NCBI RefSeq assembly: GCF_001544295.1
Contig: NZ_BCQF01000008.1
Coordinates: forward strand, 1 to 64,000
From: Enterococcus pseudoavium NBRC 100491
Lineage (GTDB): Bacteria; Bacillota; Bacilli; Lactobacillales; Enterococcaceae
DNA length: 64,000 nt
Direction: 5' to 3'
The notes beneath the pieces were generated by a model, which was not told where the DNA came from, ran no database searches, and saw nothing but the letters and a program-made list of their open reading frames with translations. This document shows, one piece after another, positions 9,961 through 18,082 of the stretch. Position 1 is the stretch's first letter, and each line of letters begins with the position of its first letter. Position numbers and translations under genes: made by a program.

Positions 9961-11418
9961 CTAACGATAATAAACCGGCAGTTGGAATCCATAGGCAGAC
10001 TCAAACAACTTCCCGACTTGCAACAATAAATCTTCGCGACCCCGCGCTGCCATAAACTGAATTCCTAATGGCAAGCCTTTTTGTGTCAAAGCCGTTGGCA
10101 AACTAATCGCCGGTTGGCCGGTCAAATTAGCCAGTTGGGTATACGGGGTAATCTGCAAGCTCTGATCAAACATTTGATCGATTAATTCCGCTAATTCCAG
10201 CTCAGAGAGTGTATCTGCGCCTTCTAAAGACTGGCGAATCTCATTACTTTGCAACTCTTGATTGATTTTAGGCGCAGCCGCGGCAGTTGTTGGCGACAAT
10301 ACCAAATCATAGGTTTTAAACAGTTGCTCCATTCTAACCGTTGCCTGATCCCAAATGTTTAACGCACGAATATAGTGACTGGCCGGAATTTTTTTGCCAT
10401 ATTGATAAATCCCCCAAGTCATTAACTCCATATCCTGTTTTTCTACTGCCCGTCCGATCCCTTGTTCAATGCCCGCAAACATTGCAGCAGTCTCAGCCCC
10501 ATTCATCAAATAGTAGCTGTCGATCAAGACTTGACCATCAAGCGGGTAATCAAGAATCTCTACTTGATGCCCTTGTGCCAATAAAAAATTATAAGCCTGT
10601 TCTACTGCCGTGATAGCTTCGCCAGAGACCGGTGAGCCAATCGGCGACTCAAGCATGACTGCAATTTTCAATTGTTTTAGATCAGCTGCCTGTGTATGGC
10701 TCCATTCTGTGATTGGTGCTTGGTAAGGCGCTGCTGAGTTGATTTTCCGCATCCCATAAAAAAGTTGTTCCGTATCCCGCATGGAAACAGTCAAAGCAAA
10801 ATCAATGGCGGCGCCTTGCCAGCCGCGCCAACTACCTGGGCCAACCGGCATCGCTCCACGCGTTGGTTTCAAGCCAATCAAACCGCAAAAAGAAGCCGGA
10901 ATACGGATCGAACCACCGCCATCGCTCGCACCAGCTATAGGAACAATCCCGGCAGCTACGGCGCTTGCGGCCCCACCACTCGAACCACCAGAATAATAAT
11001 CGAGATTCCAAGGATTTTTAGCAGGACCATAAACTTGCGCATCCGTGATATTCTTAAACCCAAATTCTGGTGTATTGGTCTGAGCAAAGGGAATCAAGCC
11101 ATTGCTGAGCAATTGATTGGTATAATTACTATTCTCAGTGGCACGATGAGCCAACAATAGTTTAGAGCCTGAAGTACTTAACCAATCCTTCTTTTCTTGA
11201 CCTAACATTTTTAAGGGAATCGGCAAACCCGCAAAGGGCCGTTCCAATATTTTCTCTTGATTATGATATTCTGCCAATGCTTCCTGATCCAGCATAGTGA
11301 CAAAGGCATTCAGCGTCGTGTTTTGTTGCTGAGCCCTAGATTTAAACTCTTCTAATAATTCTTGAAAGCTGATTGTTTTATCACGTAATTTTTCAGCCCA
11401 GTACAAACCATCCTTCAT
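9961..11418 (-). CDS. Amidase signature family hydrolase
   Basis: Hydrolyses an amide bond; the substrate is not identifiable. The amidase signature is clear: the catalytic lysine region PIPLKMLG near residue 68, then the glycine-serine stretch GGSSGGAASA and DGGGSIRIPASFCGLIGLKPTRG near 145-190 with the cis-Ser/Ser pair. At 485 residues it resembles stand-alone amidases rather than GatA, and no gatB or gatC is beside it. The ATG at 11418 is used because GAGGTG is correctly spaced for it; in-frame GTG and TTG lie just upstream. Confidence 0.88.
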   Translation of the reverse strand: MKDGLYWAEKLRDKTISFQELLEEFKSRAQQQNTTLNAFVTMLDQEALAEYHNQEKILERPFAGLPIPLKMLGQEKKDWLSTSGSKLLLAHRATENSNYTNQLLSNGLIPFAQTNTPEFGFKNITDAQVYGPAKNPWNLDYYSGGSSGGAASAVAAGIVPIAGASDGGGSIRIPASFCGLIGLKPTRGAMPVGPGSWRGWQGAAIDFALTVSMRDTEQLFYGMRKINSAAPYQAPITEWSHTQAADLKQLKIAVMLESPIGSPVSGEAITAVEQAYNFLLAQGHQVEILDYPLDGQVLIDSYYLMNGAETAAMFAGIEQGIGRAVEKQDMELMTWGIYQYGKKIPASHYIRALNIWDQATVRMEQLFKTYDLVLSPTTAAAAPKINQELQSNEIRQSLEGADTLSELELAELIDQMFDQSLQITPYTQLANLTGQPAISLPTALTQKGLPLGIQFMAARGREDLLLQVGKLFESAYGFQLPVYYR

Positions 11419-11513
11419 TTTCAACACCTCTTCAGCGACTTTGTCTTATTATCACAAATTCTGTTTAATAATACTAGACTTGACCATTCAGTGAAAAATA
11501 ATGACTCAATCAA

Positions 11514-11564
11514 AAACAGTTTGTTAAAGGATTGTCATGGCTTTAATCCTTTAACAAACTGTTT
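11514..11564 (-). terminator. Long-stem terminator
   Basis: A perfect 20-bp stem (11514-11533 with 11545-11564) is followed on the minus strand by a short U run. It lies directly after the 69-residue gene and separates it from the amidase. Confidence 0.8.
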
Positions 11565-11573
11565 CGGCTTAAT

Positions 11574-11783
11574 CTAATATTTTCTCAAAACATCAAACTC
11601 AGGAACGTGTAAGAAAGAGCATTCTCGTTCTTTCACAAAAATATTATAAGAATGATAGTTTCGCTGAGAAGAACAGGATAACTCTGTATCTTCGATAACA
11701 CCTGTGAAAATAGTTTCTGCGACTCTAAATTGTACATGGTCATTCATAGCAAATTTCAAAGGTGGTAACTCCATCGCTGACAC
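11574..11783 (-). CDS. Small protein of unknown function
   Basis: About 69 residues, with no membrane segment and no motif I recognise. It contains a short beta-rich stretch (HVQFRVAETIFTGVIEDTEL) reminiscent of small SH3-like or YxeA-type domains, but that is weak. The GTG at 11783 is best placed behind AAGGA; TTG (11789) and ATG (11774) are alternatives. A strong terminator follows, which supports it being a real gene. Confidence 0.5.
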   Translation of the reverse strand: MSAMELPPLKFAMNDHVQFRVAETIFTGVIEDTELSCSSQRNYHSYNIFVKERECSFLHVPEFDVLRKY

Positions 11784-11998
11784 ATCCAATCCTTTTTTAA
11801 CCTTAGTTTACCACTTGTTTAAGTTAAGACTGTATTTTACCTAAAATTATCAGTAAATCAAGAAAAAAGGATTGATACTAAAACGTTGTAAAGATAAAAT
11901 CGAGTCTTTTGAGGGAAGTCCACTGGTCACCAAGCATCACTAAATTTTACTTGTGCTGATCTTTTTTAACCATTGCATCACCATACTAAAACGATTTC

Positions 11999-12658
11999 TC
12001 AGCGATATTTTGCTTGAAAATAGTCTTCTAAACGGTGTTGAATCAACCCAATGCCGATGCACAAAAGCCAATAAATTAAGGCAACTAACAGGTACATCGA
12101 CAAGTAATCAAAAGTACGGCCACCAACGATTTTAGCTTTTTGAAAAATATCTGGAACGGTAATCATCGCTGCTAATGACGTCCCTTTCAACAGATCCATC
12201 GCAACGTTGCTTAAGGCTGGAAGTGAGATTCGCAAGGCTTGCGGCAAAATGATATAGCGCATAGTCGGCCAAAAACGATTTCCCAGTGCATAGGCTGCAT
12301 CCCATTGACCTGTAGAAACGCCTGCAATCGATCCGCGATAAATCTCACCAATGAAGGCACTACTTGTCAGACTAAAACAAATAATTGCAGCGACTACCGC
12401 ATTTAATTGATAAGGCAGTCCAAAATATAGTAAGAACAGCAAGACTAAGGCTGGTGTCCCTCGTAAAAAGGATAAATAAAAGCGGACAACTGTTTTTACA
12501 AAGCGCCCAGGAAGCAGTCCCAAGACTGTGATTAAAACTCCTAGCACATTACCAAAAAAGAAGGCGGTCAAACTGATTCCTATTGTATACCCTAAGCCAG
12601 TTAACAGAAATGGCAGTGATTCCAGCATCAAGGCTAGATCAATTGTCGGAATGTACAT
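11999..12658 (-). CDS. Amino-acid ABC transporter permease
   Basis: Membrane subunit of a polar amino-acid importer (HisM/GlnP family). It has about five membrane segments and the EAA-like loop (ALRISLPALSNVAMDLLKGTSLAA) near residues 150-175 that docks the ATPase. Its start overlaps the binding-protein stop by one base (TAATG), so the two are coupled. No ATPase gene is adjacent; the B. subtilis yckAB pair is a comparable ATPase-less cluster. Confidence 0.92.
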   Translation of the reverse strand: MYIPTIDLALMLESLPFLLTGLGYTIGISLTAFFFGNVLGVLITVLGLLPGRFVKTVVRFYLSFLRGTPALVLLFLLYFGLPYQLNAVVAAIICFSLTSSAFIGEIYRGSIAGVSTGQWDAAYALGNRFWPTMRYIILPQALRISLPALSNVAMDLLKGTSLAAMITVPDIFQKAKIVGGRTFDYLSMYLLVALIYWLLCIGIGLIQHRLEDYFQAKYR

Positions 12659-13494
12659 TAATCCGCCGCTACCTGCTCAGTAACCGTCTGTTTTGGTTTT
12701 ACTGAAACATTCGTACCAAAATATTCTTCAGCTATTTTCTTTAGCGTGCCCTCTTTTTTTAGTTCCACTAAAGCACCATCAATTTTCTTTTTTAATGCTT
12801 GATTCTTTTTATCAAATAGAAAACCAGTTGAATTGGCATTAAAATAAACATCCTCTAAAATTTTGACTGGGATCTCTGGCAACGCAGCAAGCGACATTTT
12901 TTGTAAATAATAATCATTTAAAATCACATCCGTTCGCCCATTTGCAACATCAGTCAAGTATTGGTCGTTAGTCGCATTGTCATAAGTCACTGCTTGAGCC
13001 CCATATTTTTCAGCAATCTTCATATAACTGGTATTAGGTTCCCCCGCAGCTTTTTTGCCTTTTAAATCTTCCAAAGAATGGATCCCAGAATCATCACTTT
13101 TTCTGACAATCATACTATCAAAGGAATATTTAATTGGTGAAGATAAGGAAAATTTCTTACTGCGAGCCTTTGACATTCCAAAATCGTTGGCTGCAAAATC
13201 GGCTTCTCCGCGACTAACCGAGGTTACTTGACCATCGACATTGTATTCTTTGAATTTAACTTTCAAATCTAGTTTTTTTGCAACTGCCTTGGCAACGTCT
13301 ACATCATAACCAATCAGTTGATTCTCATCATTATAATAGGAAGTTGGAAATAGCGTTCCGGAAGTTGCCACTGTCAGTTCCTGTTTGTCGGCCACTTTTT
13401 CCCAACTATCATCCTTACTCGACTGTCCGCTTCCACAAGCCGCCAAAATTAAACCTATTGCTACAAGGGTTAATGCTAATAATCCTTTTTTCAA
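12658..13494 (-). CDS. Amino-acid ABC transporter substrate-binding lipoprotein
   Basis: Extracellular solute-binding protein (SBP family 3). It has a lipoprotein signal peptide with lipobox LAAC at residues 17-20, a two-lobed SBP_bac_3 domain, and the arginine of SMIVRKSD likely to bind the ligand carboxylate. The sequence LTVATSGTLFPTSYYNDENQ resembles cystine/polar amino-acid binders, but I cannot name the ligand. First gene of a two-gene operon with the permease. Confidence 0.92.
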   Translation of the reverse strand: MKKGLLALTLVAIGLILAACGSGQSSKDDSWEKVADKQELTVATSGTLFPTSYYNDENQLIGYDVDVAKAVAKKLDLKVKFKEYNVDGQVTSVSRGEADFAANDFGMSKARSKKFSLSSPIKYSFDSMIVRKSDDSGIHSLEDLKGKKAAGEPNTSYMKIAEKYGAQAVTYDNATNDQYLTDVANGRTDVILNDYYLQKMSLAALPEIPVKILEDVYFNANSTGFLFDKKNQALKKKIDGALVELKKEGTLKKIAEEYFGTNVSVKPKQTVTEQVAAD

Positions 13495-13689
13495 TCTTAT
13501 CGTCTCCGTTCATATATTCTCCATTTCGAAATGTTGGTTTATTTATAACATATAAAAAACAACAGACGATAGAAAGTTGCTCATGAAAAACACGAGTAAC
13601 ACAGCAAAGTCAAACTATTTACGTGTACTAAAACATAAATTAGATAACGCGTATTATTAAACGGCCAGAAATTTTCCCATGGAAATACT

Positions 13690-15162
13690 TTAGTCGATTC
13701 GCTGCAATCGAAAATCTTTGATCTCATATATTTCATCTGCGACCTTCTGAATAAAATAGCGATCATGAGAAATGAAGATCACTGTCCCAGGATAGGAAGT
13801 CACCAATGTTTCCAGAGCTTCGGTCGTCTGAAGATCAATAAAATTAGTTGGCTCGTCCAACAGTAATACATTTGAGGGGCGAGTAAAAAGTAAAGCGATT
13901 TGAACCCGTGTCGCCTCACCACCACTTAGTTTATTGATTGGCTTGCTCATCTCTATTTGAGAAAAACCTAAATTATGCAAAATGCTGCGTACAAGCGCCT
14001 CTTTATATTCCGACTTTTCCATCAAATAAGCTAAAATTGACTGATTTCCTTGCAGATTGTAGGACATTTGCTGATAAGTTGAAAAAACAACTTTAGGCGA
14101 CAAGACGATTCCGGTATCATTCGCCAAAATACTTTTTAGAAGAGACGATTTCCCACTGCCATTTTTTCCAATAATCGCGATTCGTTTCCCTAAGCCAAAC
14201 TGGAAATCACAGCCTTCAAATAATCTTTTTTCGCCCTTAGTTAGATAGAAATCCTCACCCCGGATCGGAAATTTATTATGGATTTCAACTGTTTTTGAAA
14301 TTGGAAACTGGATCGACCGAGTTTCCTCAATCGTCGCCACTTCCTTAAGTTGCAAGAGTCGGCTCTCCATTGCTTTAGCCGTTTTTTGCAGATTTTTTTG
14401 AACCGTATCTTTTTGTTTCGACGAAGATAAGCGGTCAGGTCGAATACTCTGCTGCTTTTTCTTTGTTGAAATCTTTTTATTTTTTTCAGCCTGTTCTTTC
14501 TTTTGATTGATTGCCATAGTCAAACGTTGCTTTTCCTTTAAAAAAAGTTCAACAGCTCGCTCATTTTCAAGTTTTTCTAATTTCTTTTGTTGCTGATACT
14601 CTTCATAATTCCCTGTATATTCCTTAATCTCCTCATCCTCGATTACCCAAAGCTTGGTCGCCAGCTGATTCAAAAAGTAGCGATCATGGCTTACAAAAAG
14701 CAAGGTTCCATAATAATAACGTAGTTCTTCAATCAATTGTTCAATGCCATTTTGATCTAAATGTGTAGTCGGCTCATCTAAAAGCAGACCCATTTCATAA
14801 GTCGACAGCACTCGTGCCAAACGATATTTCGTCAGCTCACCGCCACTGAAAGTATTTAGCGCATTTTGTGGGACGGAAAATCTTCCCAGCAATTCCCAAT
14901 CTAGTTCATTTGTCTGATCGTTTTCTTCTTCGATGTCCGAAATTTGTCTAAAAGAATGAAAGGCAATTTCTTTTTGAATCGTTCCAGAATCTGGTTTTAA
15001 TTCCCCTGCAATCAACTTTAAAAGGGTTGATTTCCCTTGTCCATTCGAGCCAATAATTCCTATTCGTTCTCCTTGATAGGCCGACAATGACTCAATTGAA
15101 AAAAGTTTTTTAGCACCAAAACTGTGCTCAATTTTATTTAATTTTATAGCTAAATTTTCCAT
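13690..15162 (-). CDS. msr(C)-like: ABC-F ribosomal protection protein, Msr/MsrC-like
   Basis: Cytoplasmic twin-ATPase that dislodges macrolides (and streptogramin B in relatives) from ribosomes. Two ABC domains are visible: Walker A GSNGQGKST near residue 34 with signature FSGGELTKYR, and Walker A GKNGSGKSS in the second half with signature LSGGEATRVQ. Between them is a long, lysine/glutamine-rich, coiled-coil linker (about 190-290), the antibiotic-resistance-domain region. There are no membrane segments. The 490-residue length matches MsrC-type proteins. The ATG at 15162 follows AGAAGGGA. Upstream is a leader peptide and attenuator, which strongly supports a resistance role. Confidence 0.87.
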   Translation of the reverse strand: MENLAIKLNKIEHSFGAKKLFSIESLSAYQGERIGIIGSNGQGKSTLLKLIAGELKPDSGTIQKEIAFHSFRQISDIEEENDQTNELDWELLGRFSVPQNALNTFSGGELTKYRLARVLSTYEMGLLLDEPTTHLDQNGIEQLIEELRYYYGTLLFVSHDRYFLNQLATKLWVIEDEEIKEYTGNYEEYQQQKKLEKLENERAVELFLKEKQRLTMAINQKKEQAEKNKKISTKKKQQSIRPDRLSSSKQKDTVQKNLQKTAKAMESRLLQLKEVATIEETRSIQFPISKTVEIHNKFPIRGEDFYLTKGEKRLFEGCDFQFGLGKRIAIIGKNGSGKSSLLKSILANDTGIVLSPKVVFSTYQQMSYNLQGNQSILAYLMEKSEYKEALVRSILHNLGFSQIEMSKPINKLSGGEATRVQIALLFTRPSNVLLLDEPTNFIDLQTTEALETLVTSYPGTVIFISHDRYFIQKVADEIYEIKDFRLQRID

Positions 15163-15203
15163 TTTTTTCTTTCCCTTCTCGCTAGGAAAAGGGAAAAAGT
15201 GTA

Positions 15204-15234
15204 CAAAAAAAGGCATAGTCTAGCACTATGCCTT
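15204..15234 (-). terminator. Attenuator terminator in the msr leader
   Basis: A 10-bp stem (15210-15219 with 15225-15234, five-base loop) is followed by seven Us on the minus strand. It lies between the leader peptide and the ABC-F gene, so it can stop transcription before the structural gene. Confidence 0.85.
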
Positions 15235-15307
15235 GCATTTCTCATTTAGAAAAGTATACACTCATCCCCTGAAATTGCTGCTCCTAGACTTTTGAATTGA
15301 TATTCAA

Positions 15308-15352
15308 TTAATCATTCAAAAGTTTCTTGCGCAATTTCATTGATGCAGTCAT
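15308..15352 (-). CDS. Macrolide-sensing leader peptide MTASMKLRKKLLND
   Basis: Fourteen-codon leader with a strong AGGAGG site eight bases upstream. Its N-terminus MTASM is that of the known msr(A) leader (MTASMRLK), and its K-L-R segment is the +x+ motif at which macrolide-bound ribosomes stall, as in the ErmD leader. The second half of the coding sequence lies inside a nested hairpin (15331-15339 with 15270-15278, and 15314-15323 with 15288-15297). Confidence 0.85.
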   Translation of the reverse strand: MTASMKLRKKLLND

Positions 15353-15386
15353 TCCTTTTCCTCCTCTACCTATCTTTCTTAATAAA

Positions 15387-15415
15387 AAGATAGCACGGGA
15401 CAAAGAAATAGTAAA
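15387..15415 (-). promoter_or_regulatory. Promoter of the msr leader/ABC-F gene
   Basis: Minus-strand TTTACT (15410-15415) and TATCTT (15387-15392) are separated by 17 bp, about 35 bp upstream of the leader start codon. Confidence 0.6.
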
Positions 15416-15451
15416 GAACAAACTCTGAAGCGACGAATGCTTTTTAGCAGC

Positions 15452-16555
15452 TTATAAATAACGATTTTCTCTTAAAGTAGCAGTTTTAATATCTGCAATC
15501 GTCTGTGTACCAGCCAGTTGCATCACCATCTCGAGTTCTTTTTTAAAGAAATCAAAAACTTGTTGCACACCAACTGATCCACCTAAAGCTAGACCATAAA
15601 TAACTGGTCGACCAATTGCTACTAAATCAGCTCCTGAAGCAATTGCTTTAAAAATATGTTGACCGCGTCTTACACCGCTGTCAAAAACAATCGGGACCCT
15701 TCCGGCTACGGCTTCTGCCACATATTGCAGTGAATCAAAAGCAGCAGGACCTCCATCTAACTGACGTCCGCCATGATTGGAAACCCAAATCCCCGACGCC
15801 CCTGCACCAAGCGCTCGTGTGACATCTTCTGCTGATTGTACACCTTTGACATAGACCGGTAATTCAGAATAGTTAGTAATAAATTCCACATCTTTTGGAC
15901 TTAATTTTTGTTTTGAGGAGCCGTAGACAGCATCCATGGTTTGACCAATTCCTGACTGATAAGCTTGAACGATCGGCATCGCTAATGGAAAAGTAAAACC
16001 ATTCCGGCGATCAGTTTCACGATTCCCGCCAACAGTAGCATCGGCGGTCAAGACGATCGCTTTTGCCCCATTGCGTTTAGCCATGTCTAGAATATCTCGG
16101 TTGATACCATCATCTTTACTCATATAAAATTGAAACCATTGGGGCGCATCAGACCCACCGGCTTCACGGATTTCTTCTAGCGTACAAGACGCGTATGAAC
16201 TTGCCGTATAAATCGTGCCAAAGCGTGCAACCCCTTTAGCCGAAGCTTTTTCAGCAGCCACATTGGCCAGACCATGGGCCGCCACGGGAGCCATAATGAT
16301 TGGAGCCGTTAAAGCTTCTTCTGCAAAGCGCGTACTGGTATCTGGTAATTCCACATTCTCCAAGACATGAGGAATGACTAATTTATGATTAAAAGCCCTT
16401 TCATTTTCCTGATAAGTAAAACCATCCCCTGCTCCACTACTAATGTAGCCGTAGCCCCCTTCAGGTATGACCTCCTTGGCCGCTTCCTCAAGATCAGACG
16501 TATTAATAAAGTCGACGGCACCCTCTGCTGTGCTAGCTTGATAAATCTTTTCCAT
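15452..16555 (-). CDS. FMN-dependent alpha-hydroxy acid oxidase (lactate oxidase family)
   Basis: Oxidises an L-2-hydroxy acid, most likely L-lactate to pyruvate with hydrogen peroxide. The 367 residues align along their length with Aerococcus lactate oxidase: the FMN-binding IIMAPVAAHGLA block, the conserved ILTADATVGGNRETD loop, the active-site histidine and arginine in SNHGGRQLDG near residue 260, and the FMN-phosphate loop FDSGVRRGQHIFKAIASGADLVAIGRP. A promoter and a cre-like site lie upstream. I see no clear terminator before the msr promoter. Lactate dehydrogenase activity cannot be ruled out from sequence. Confidence 0.88.
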   Translation of the reverse strand: MEKIYQASTAEGAVDFINTSDLEEAAKEVIPEGGYGYISSGAGDGFTYQENERAFNHKLVIPHVLENVELPDTSTRFAEEALTAPIIMAPVAAHGLANVAAEKASAKGVARFGTIYTASSYASCTLEEIREAGGSDAPQWFQFYMSKDDGINRDILDMAKRNGAKAIVLTADATVGGNRETDRRNGFTFPLAMPIVQAYQSGIGQTMDAVYGSSKQKLSPKDVEFITNYSELPVYVKGVQSAEDVTRALGAGASGIWVSNHGGRQLDGGPAAFDSLQYVAEAVAGRVPIVFDSGVRRGQHIFKAIASGADLVAIGRPVIYGLALGGSVGVQQVFDFFKKELEMVMQLAGTQTIADIKTATLRENRYL

Positions 16556-16573
16556 TTAAATCCCACCTTCAAA

Positions 16574-16622
16574 AGTATGCGTTTACAAAAATTATGTTAC
16601 GCTTCCAATTAACTGTTGACAA
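16574..16622 (-). promoter_or_regulatory. Promoter and cre-like site of the lactate oxidase gene
   Basis: Minus-strand TTGTCA (16617-16622) and TAACAT (16594-16599) are spaced 17 bp apart. Downstream, TGTAAACGCATACT (16574-16587) matches 12 of 14 positions of the CcpA cre consensus, so catabolite repression is plausible. Confidence 0.5.
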
Positions 16623-16683
16623 ACAATCTGTTTGCGCTTCATTTTTGTTGATTTTTCGCAAAAAATATCCTGTATTTAGACAA

Positions 16684-16720
16684 AAAGAGACCAAATCTCT
16701 AATTAGAGATTTGGTCTCTT
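16684..16720 (-). terminator. Terminator of the ireB-ruvX-DUF1292 operon
   Basis: A perfect 16-bp stem (16685-16700 with 16705-16720, loop AATT) has a U run on the minus side; it may be bidirectional. Confidence 0.85.
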
Positions 16721-16726
16721 TAATTT

Positions 16727-17050
16727 TTATTCTTCTTCTTCGGTCATGAATGTGTTGAAAACTTCTTCAATCATATCCCATTCAGCGTCAGTTTCGATTT
16801 GTTGTAATTCACCTTCGCTACCGTCTTCGTTTTCAACGTATGCGTATGCTTGCAATTCAACATCTTCCTCTTCCGGTGCGCCGGCTGGGTAAAGCAAAAC
16901 ATAGTTACGATTGAATTCTTCTTGTCCGTCAATCGTTAATAGAATTTCATAAAGTGTTTCATTTCCTTCATCATCAACCAAAGTAATTACTTCATGTTCG
17001 TGGTCGTGATCATGCTCGTGATCGTGGTCATGTGTGTGTTCGTGTGCCAT
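16727..17050 (-). CDS. DUF1292 family protein with histidine-rich N-terminus (YrzB-like)
   Basis: A 107-residue cytoplasmic protein. The DUF1292 domain ([19 protein letters not shown] and following, about 21-100) is always found in this operon in Firmicutes. The first 20 residues are a run of alternating His with Asp/Glu, a likely metal-binding extension. The rest is strongly acidic. The biochemical role of the family is unknown. Confidence 0.9.
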   Translation of the reverse strand: MAHEHTHDHDHEHDHDHEHEVITLVDDEGNETLYEILLTIDGQEEFNRNYVLLYPAGAPEEEDVELQAYAYVENEDGSEGELQQIETDAEWDMIEEVFNTFMTEEEE

Positions 17051-17065
17051 TCTTATTCCTCTTTT

Positions 17066-17497
17066 CTAAAGTTTATTGCCGGTTCGATCAAGATAATTTT
17101 GTAAAATCATGACCGCCGCTAGTTTATCGATTACTTTTTTTCTTTTGGAACGTGAGACGTCCGCCTGTTCAACTAACATCCGTTCTGCTTGGACCGTGGT
17201 TAGCCGCTCATCTTGAAATTCGACGGGCAAAGCAAATAATTCTTTGACTTTCTCGGCATAGGCCATCGAAGCTTCCGCTCGAGGACCAATCGAATTATTC
17301 ATGTTCTTCGGGAGCCCTATCACAAATTTAGTTACTTGATACTCTTTGACTAGTTCAGCAAGTCGCTCAAGACCAAATTTGCCTTTTTCTTCATCGATGC
17401 GGATGATTTCAACTCCTTGAGCTGTCCAACCAAATGGATCACTAACTGCAATTCCAACCGTCTTCGAGCCAACATCTAATCCCATCACTCGCTTCAA
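17066..17497 (-). CDS. ruvX: Pre-16S rRNA nuclease / Holliday junction resolvase-like protein YqgF
   Basis: RNase H-fold nuclease for 16S rRNA 5-prime maturation. It has the N-terminal [15 protein letters not shown], the central [17 protein letters not shown] and the C-terminal [13 protein letters not shown] motifs. At 143 residues it is full length. The most upstream start is a TTG overlapping the ireB stop (TTGA); GTG and ATG a few codons in are alternatives. The operon is ireB-ruvX-DUF1292. Confidence 0.94.
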   Translation of the reverse strand: MKRVMGLDVGSKTVGIAVSDPFGWTAQGVEIIRIDEEKGKFGLERLAELVKEYQVTKFVIGLPKNMNNSIGPRAEASMAYAEKVKELFALPVEFQDERLTTVQAERMLVEQADVSRSKRKKVIDKLAAVMILQNYLDRTGNKL

Positions 17498-17760
17498 ATA
17501 TTAATACCATGGTCTTTCAAATAATATTTAACTAAAACTTCCATGACTTCATCGCGTTCGTGACGACGAATCAAGTTTCGTGCATCTTGATAACGAGGAA
17601 TATACGCAGGATCGCCTGATAATAAATAGCCGACGATTTGGTTGATCGGGTTGTAGCCTTTCTCGGCTAAAGCGTTGTAGACGATCGTCAATGTTTCGCT
17701 GATCTCTTTTTTGCGGTTGTCGTCAAAATCAAAACGGACTGTTTCATCTGTGTATCCCAT
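17494..17760 (-). CDS. ireB: IreB regulatory phosphoprotein (DUF965)
   Basis: Small cytoplasmic protein that in Enterococcus faecalis acts with the Ser/Thr kinase IreK and phosphatase IreP to control intrinsic cephalosporin resistance. The N-terminus [10 protein letters not shown] retains both threonines phosphorylated in E. faecalis (Thr4 and Thr7). The 88-residue length and the sequence [21 protein letters not shown] are diagnostic. First gene of its operon, with a strong AGGAG site. Confidence 0.95.
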   Translation of the reverse strand: MGYTDETVRFDFDDNRKKEISETLTIVYNALAEKGYNPINQIVGYLLSGDPAYIPRYQDARNLIRRHERDEVMEVLVKYYLKDHGINI

Positions 17761-18031
17761 TCTTTCACACCTCTCCTTGAACTTATCACCATCTATAGTT
17801 TACTAAAAGAAGACAAAACTTACAAACTTTGTAAGTTGCCAATCTGTTGGCTTTAGAAAATCTTCCGAATTATTATAACATGCTTTTACTCAAAACAGAC
17901 GGCTTTTCTTAAGCATCTTTTTTAATTTAACTTTTTTCTCTTTCGAGCGCTTAACAGTCAACAATCAAAAAGAAAACCTTCTTCTTACTTATTTTTCTCT
18001 ATAACAATTACCTCAGTATTTTAACACTAAC
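17761..18031. other. Intergenic region upstream of ireB
   Basis: AT-rich spacer between ireB and the glnA terminator. No gene is visible; the ireB promoter presumably lies here but I cannot single it out. Confidence 0.4.
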
Positions 18032-18073
18032 AAAAAAGATACGCCTGAGAAAAATCTCAGGCGTATCTTTTTT
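18032..18073 (-). terminator. Terminator of glnRA
   Basis: A perfect 19-bp stem (18032-18050 with 18055-18073) has A and T runs on both sides, so it can work in both directions. It follows the glnA stop. Confidence 0.9.
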
Positions 18074-18082
18074 GAGTTAGGA

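Noticed and set aside
11174-11215. GatA assignment for the amidase at 9961-11418
   Set aside because: Only the shared amidase signature supports it; no gatB or gatC neighbours, and many stand-alone amidases have the same motif.
13690-15162. ABC transporter (membrane exporter) reading of the ABC-F protein
   Set aside because: The protein has two ATPase domains and no membrane segment, so it is a ribosomal protection factor type rather than an exporter.
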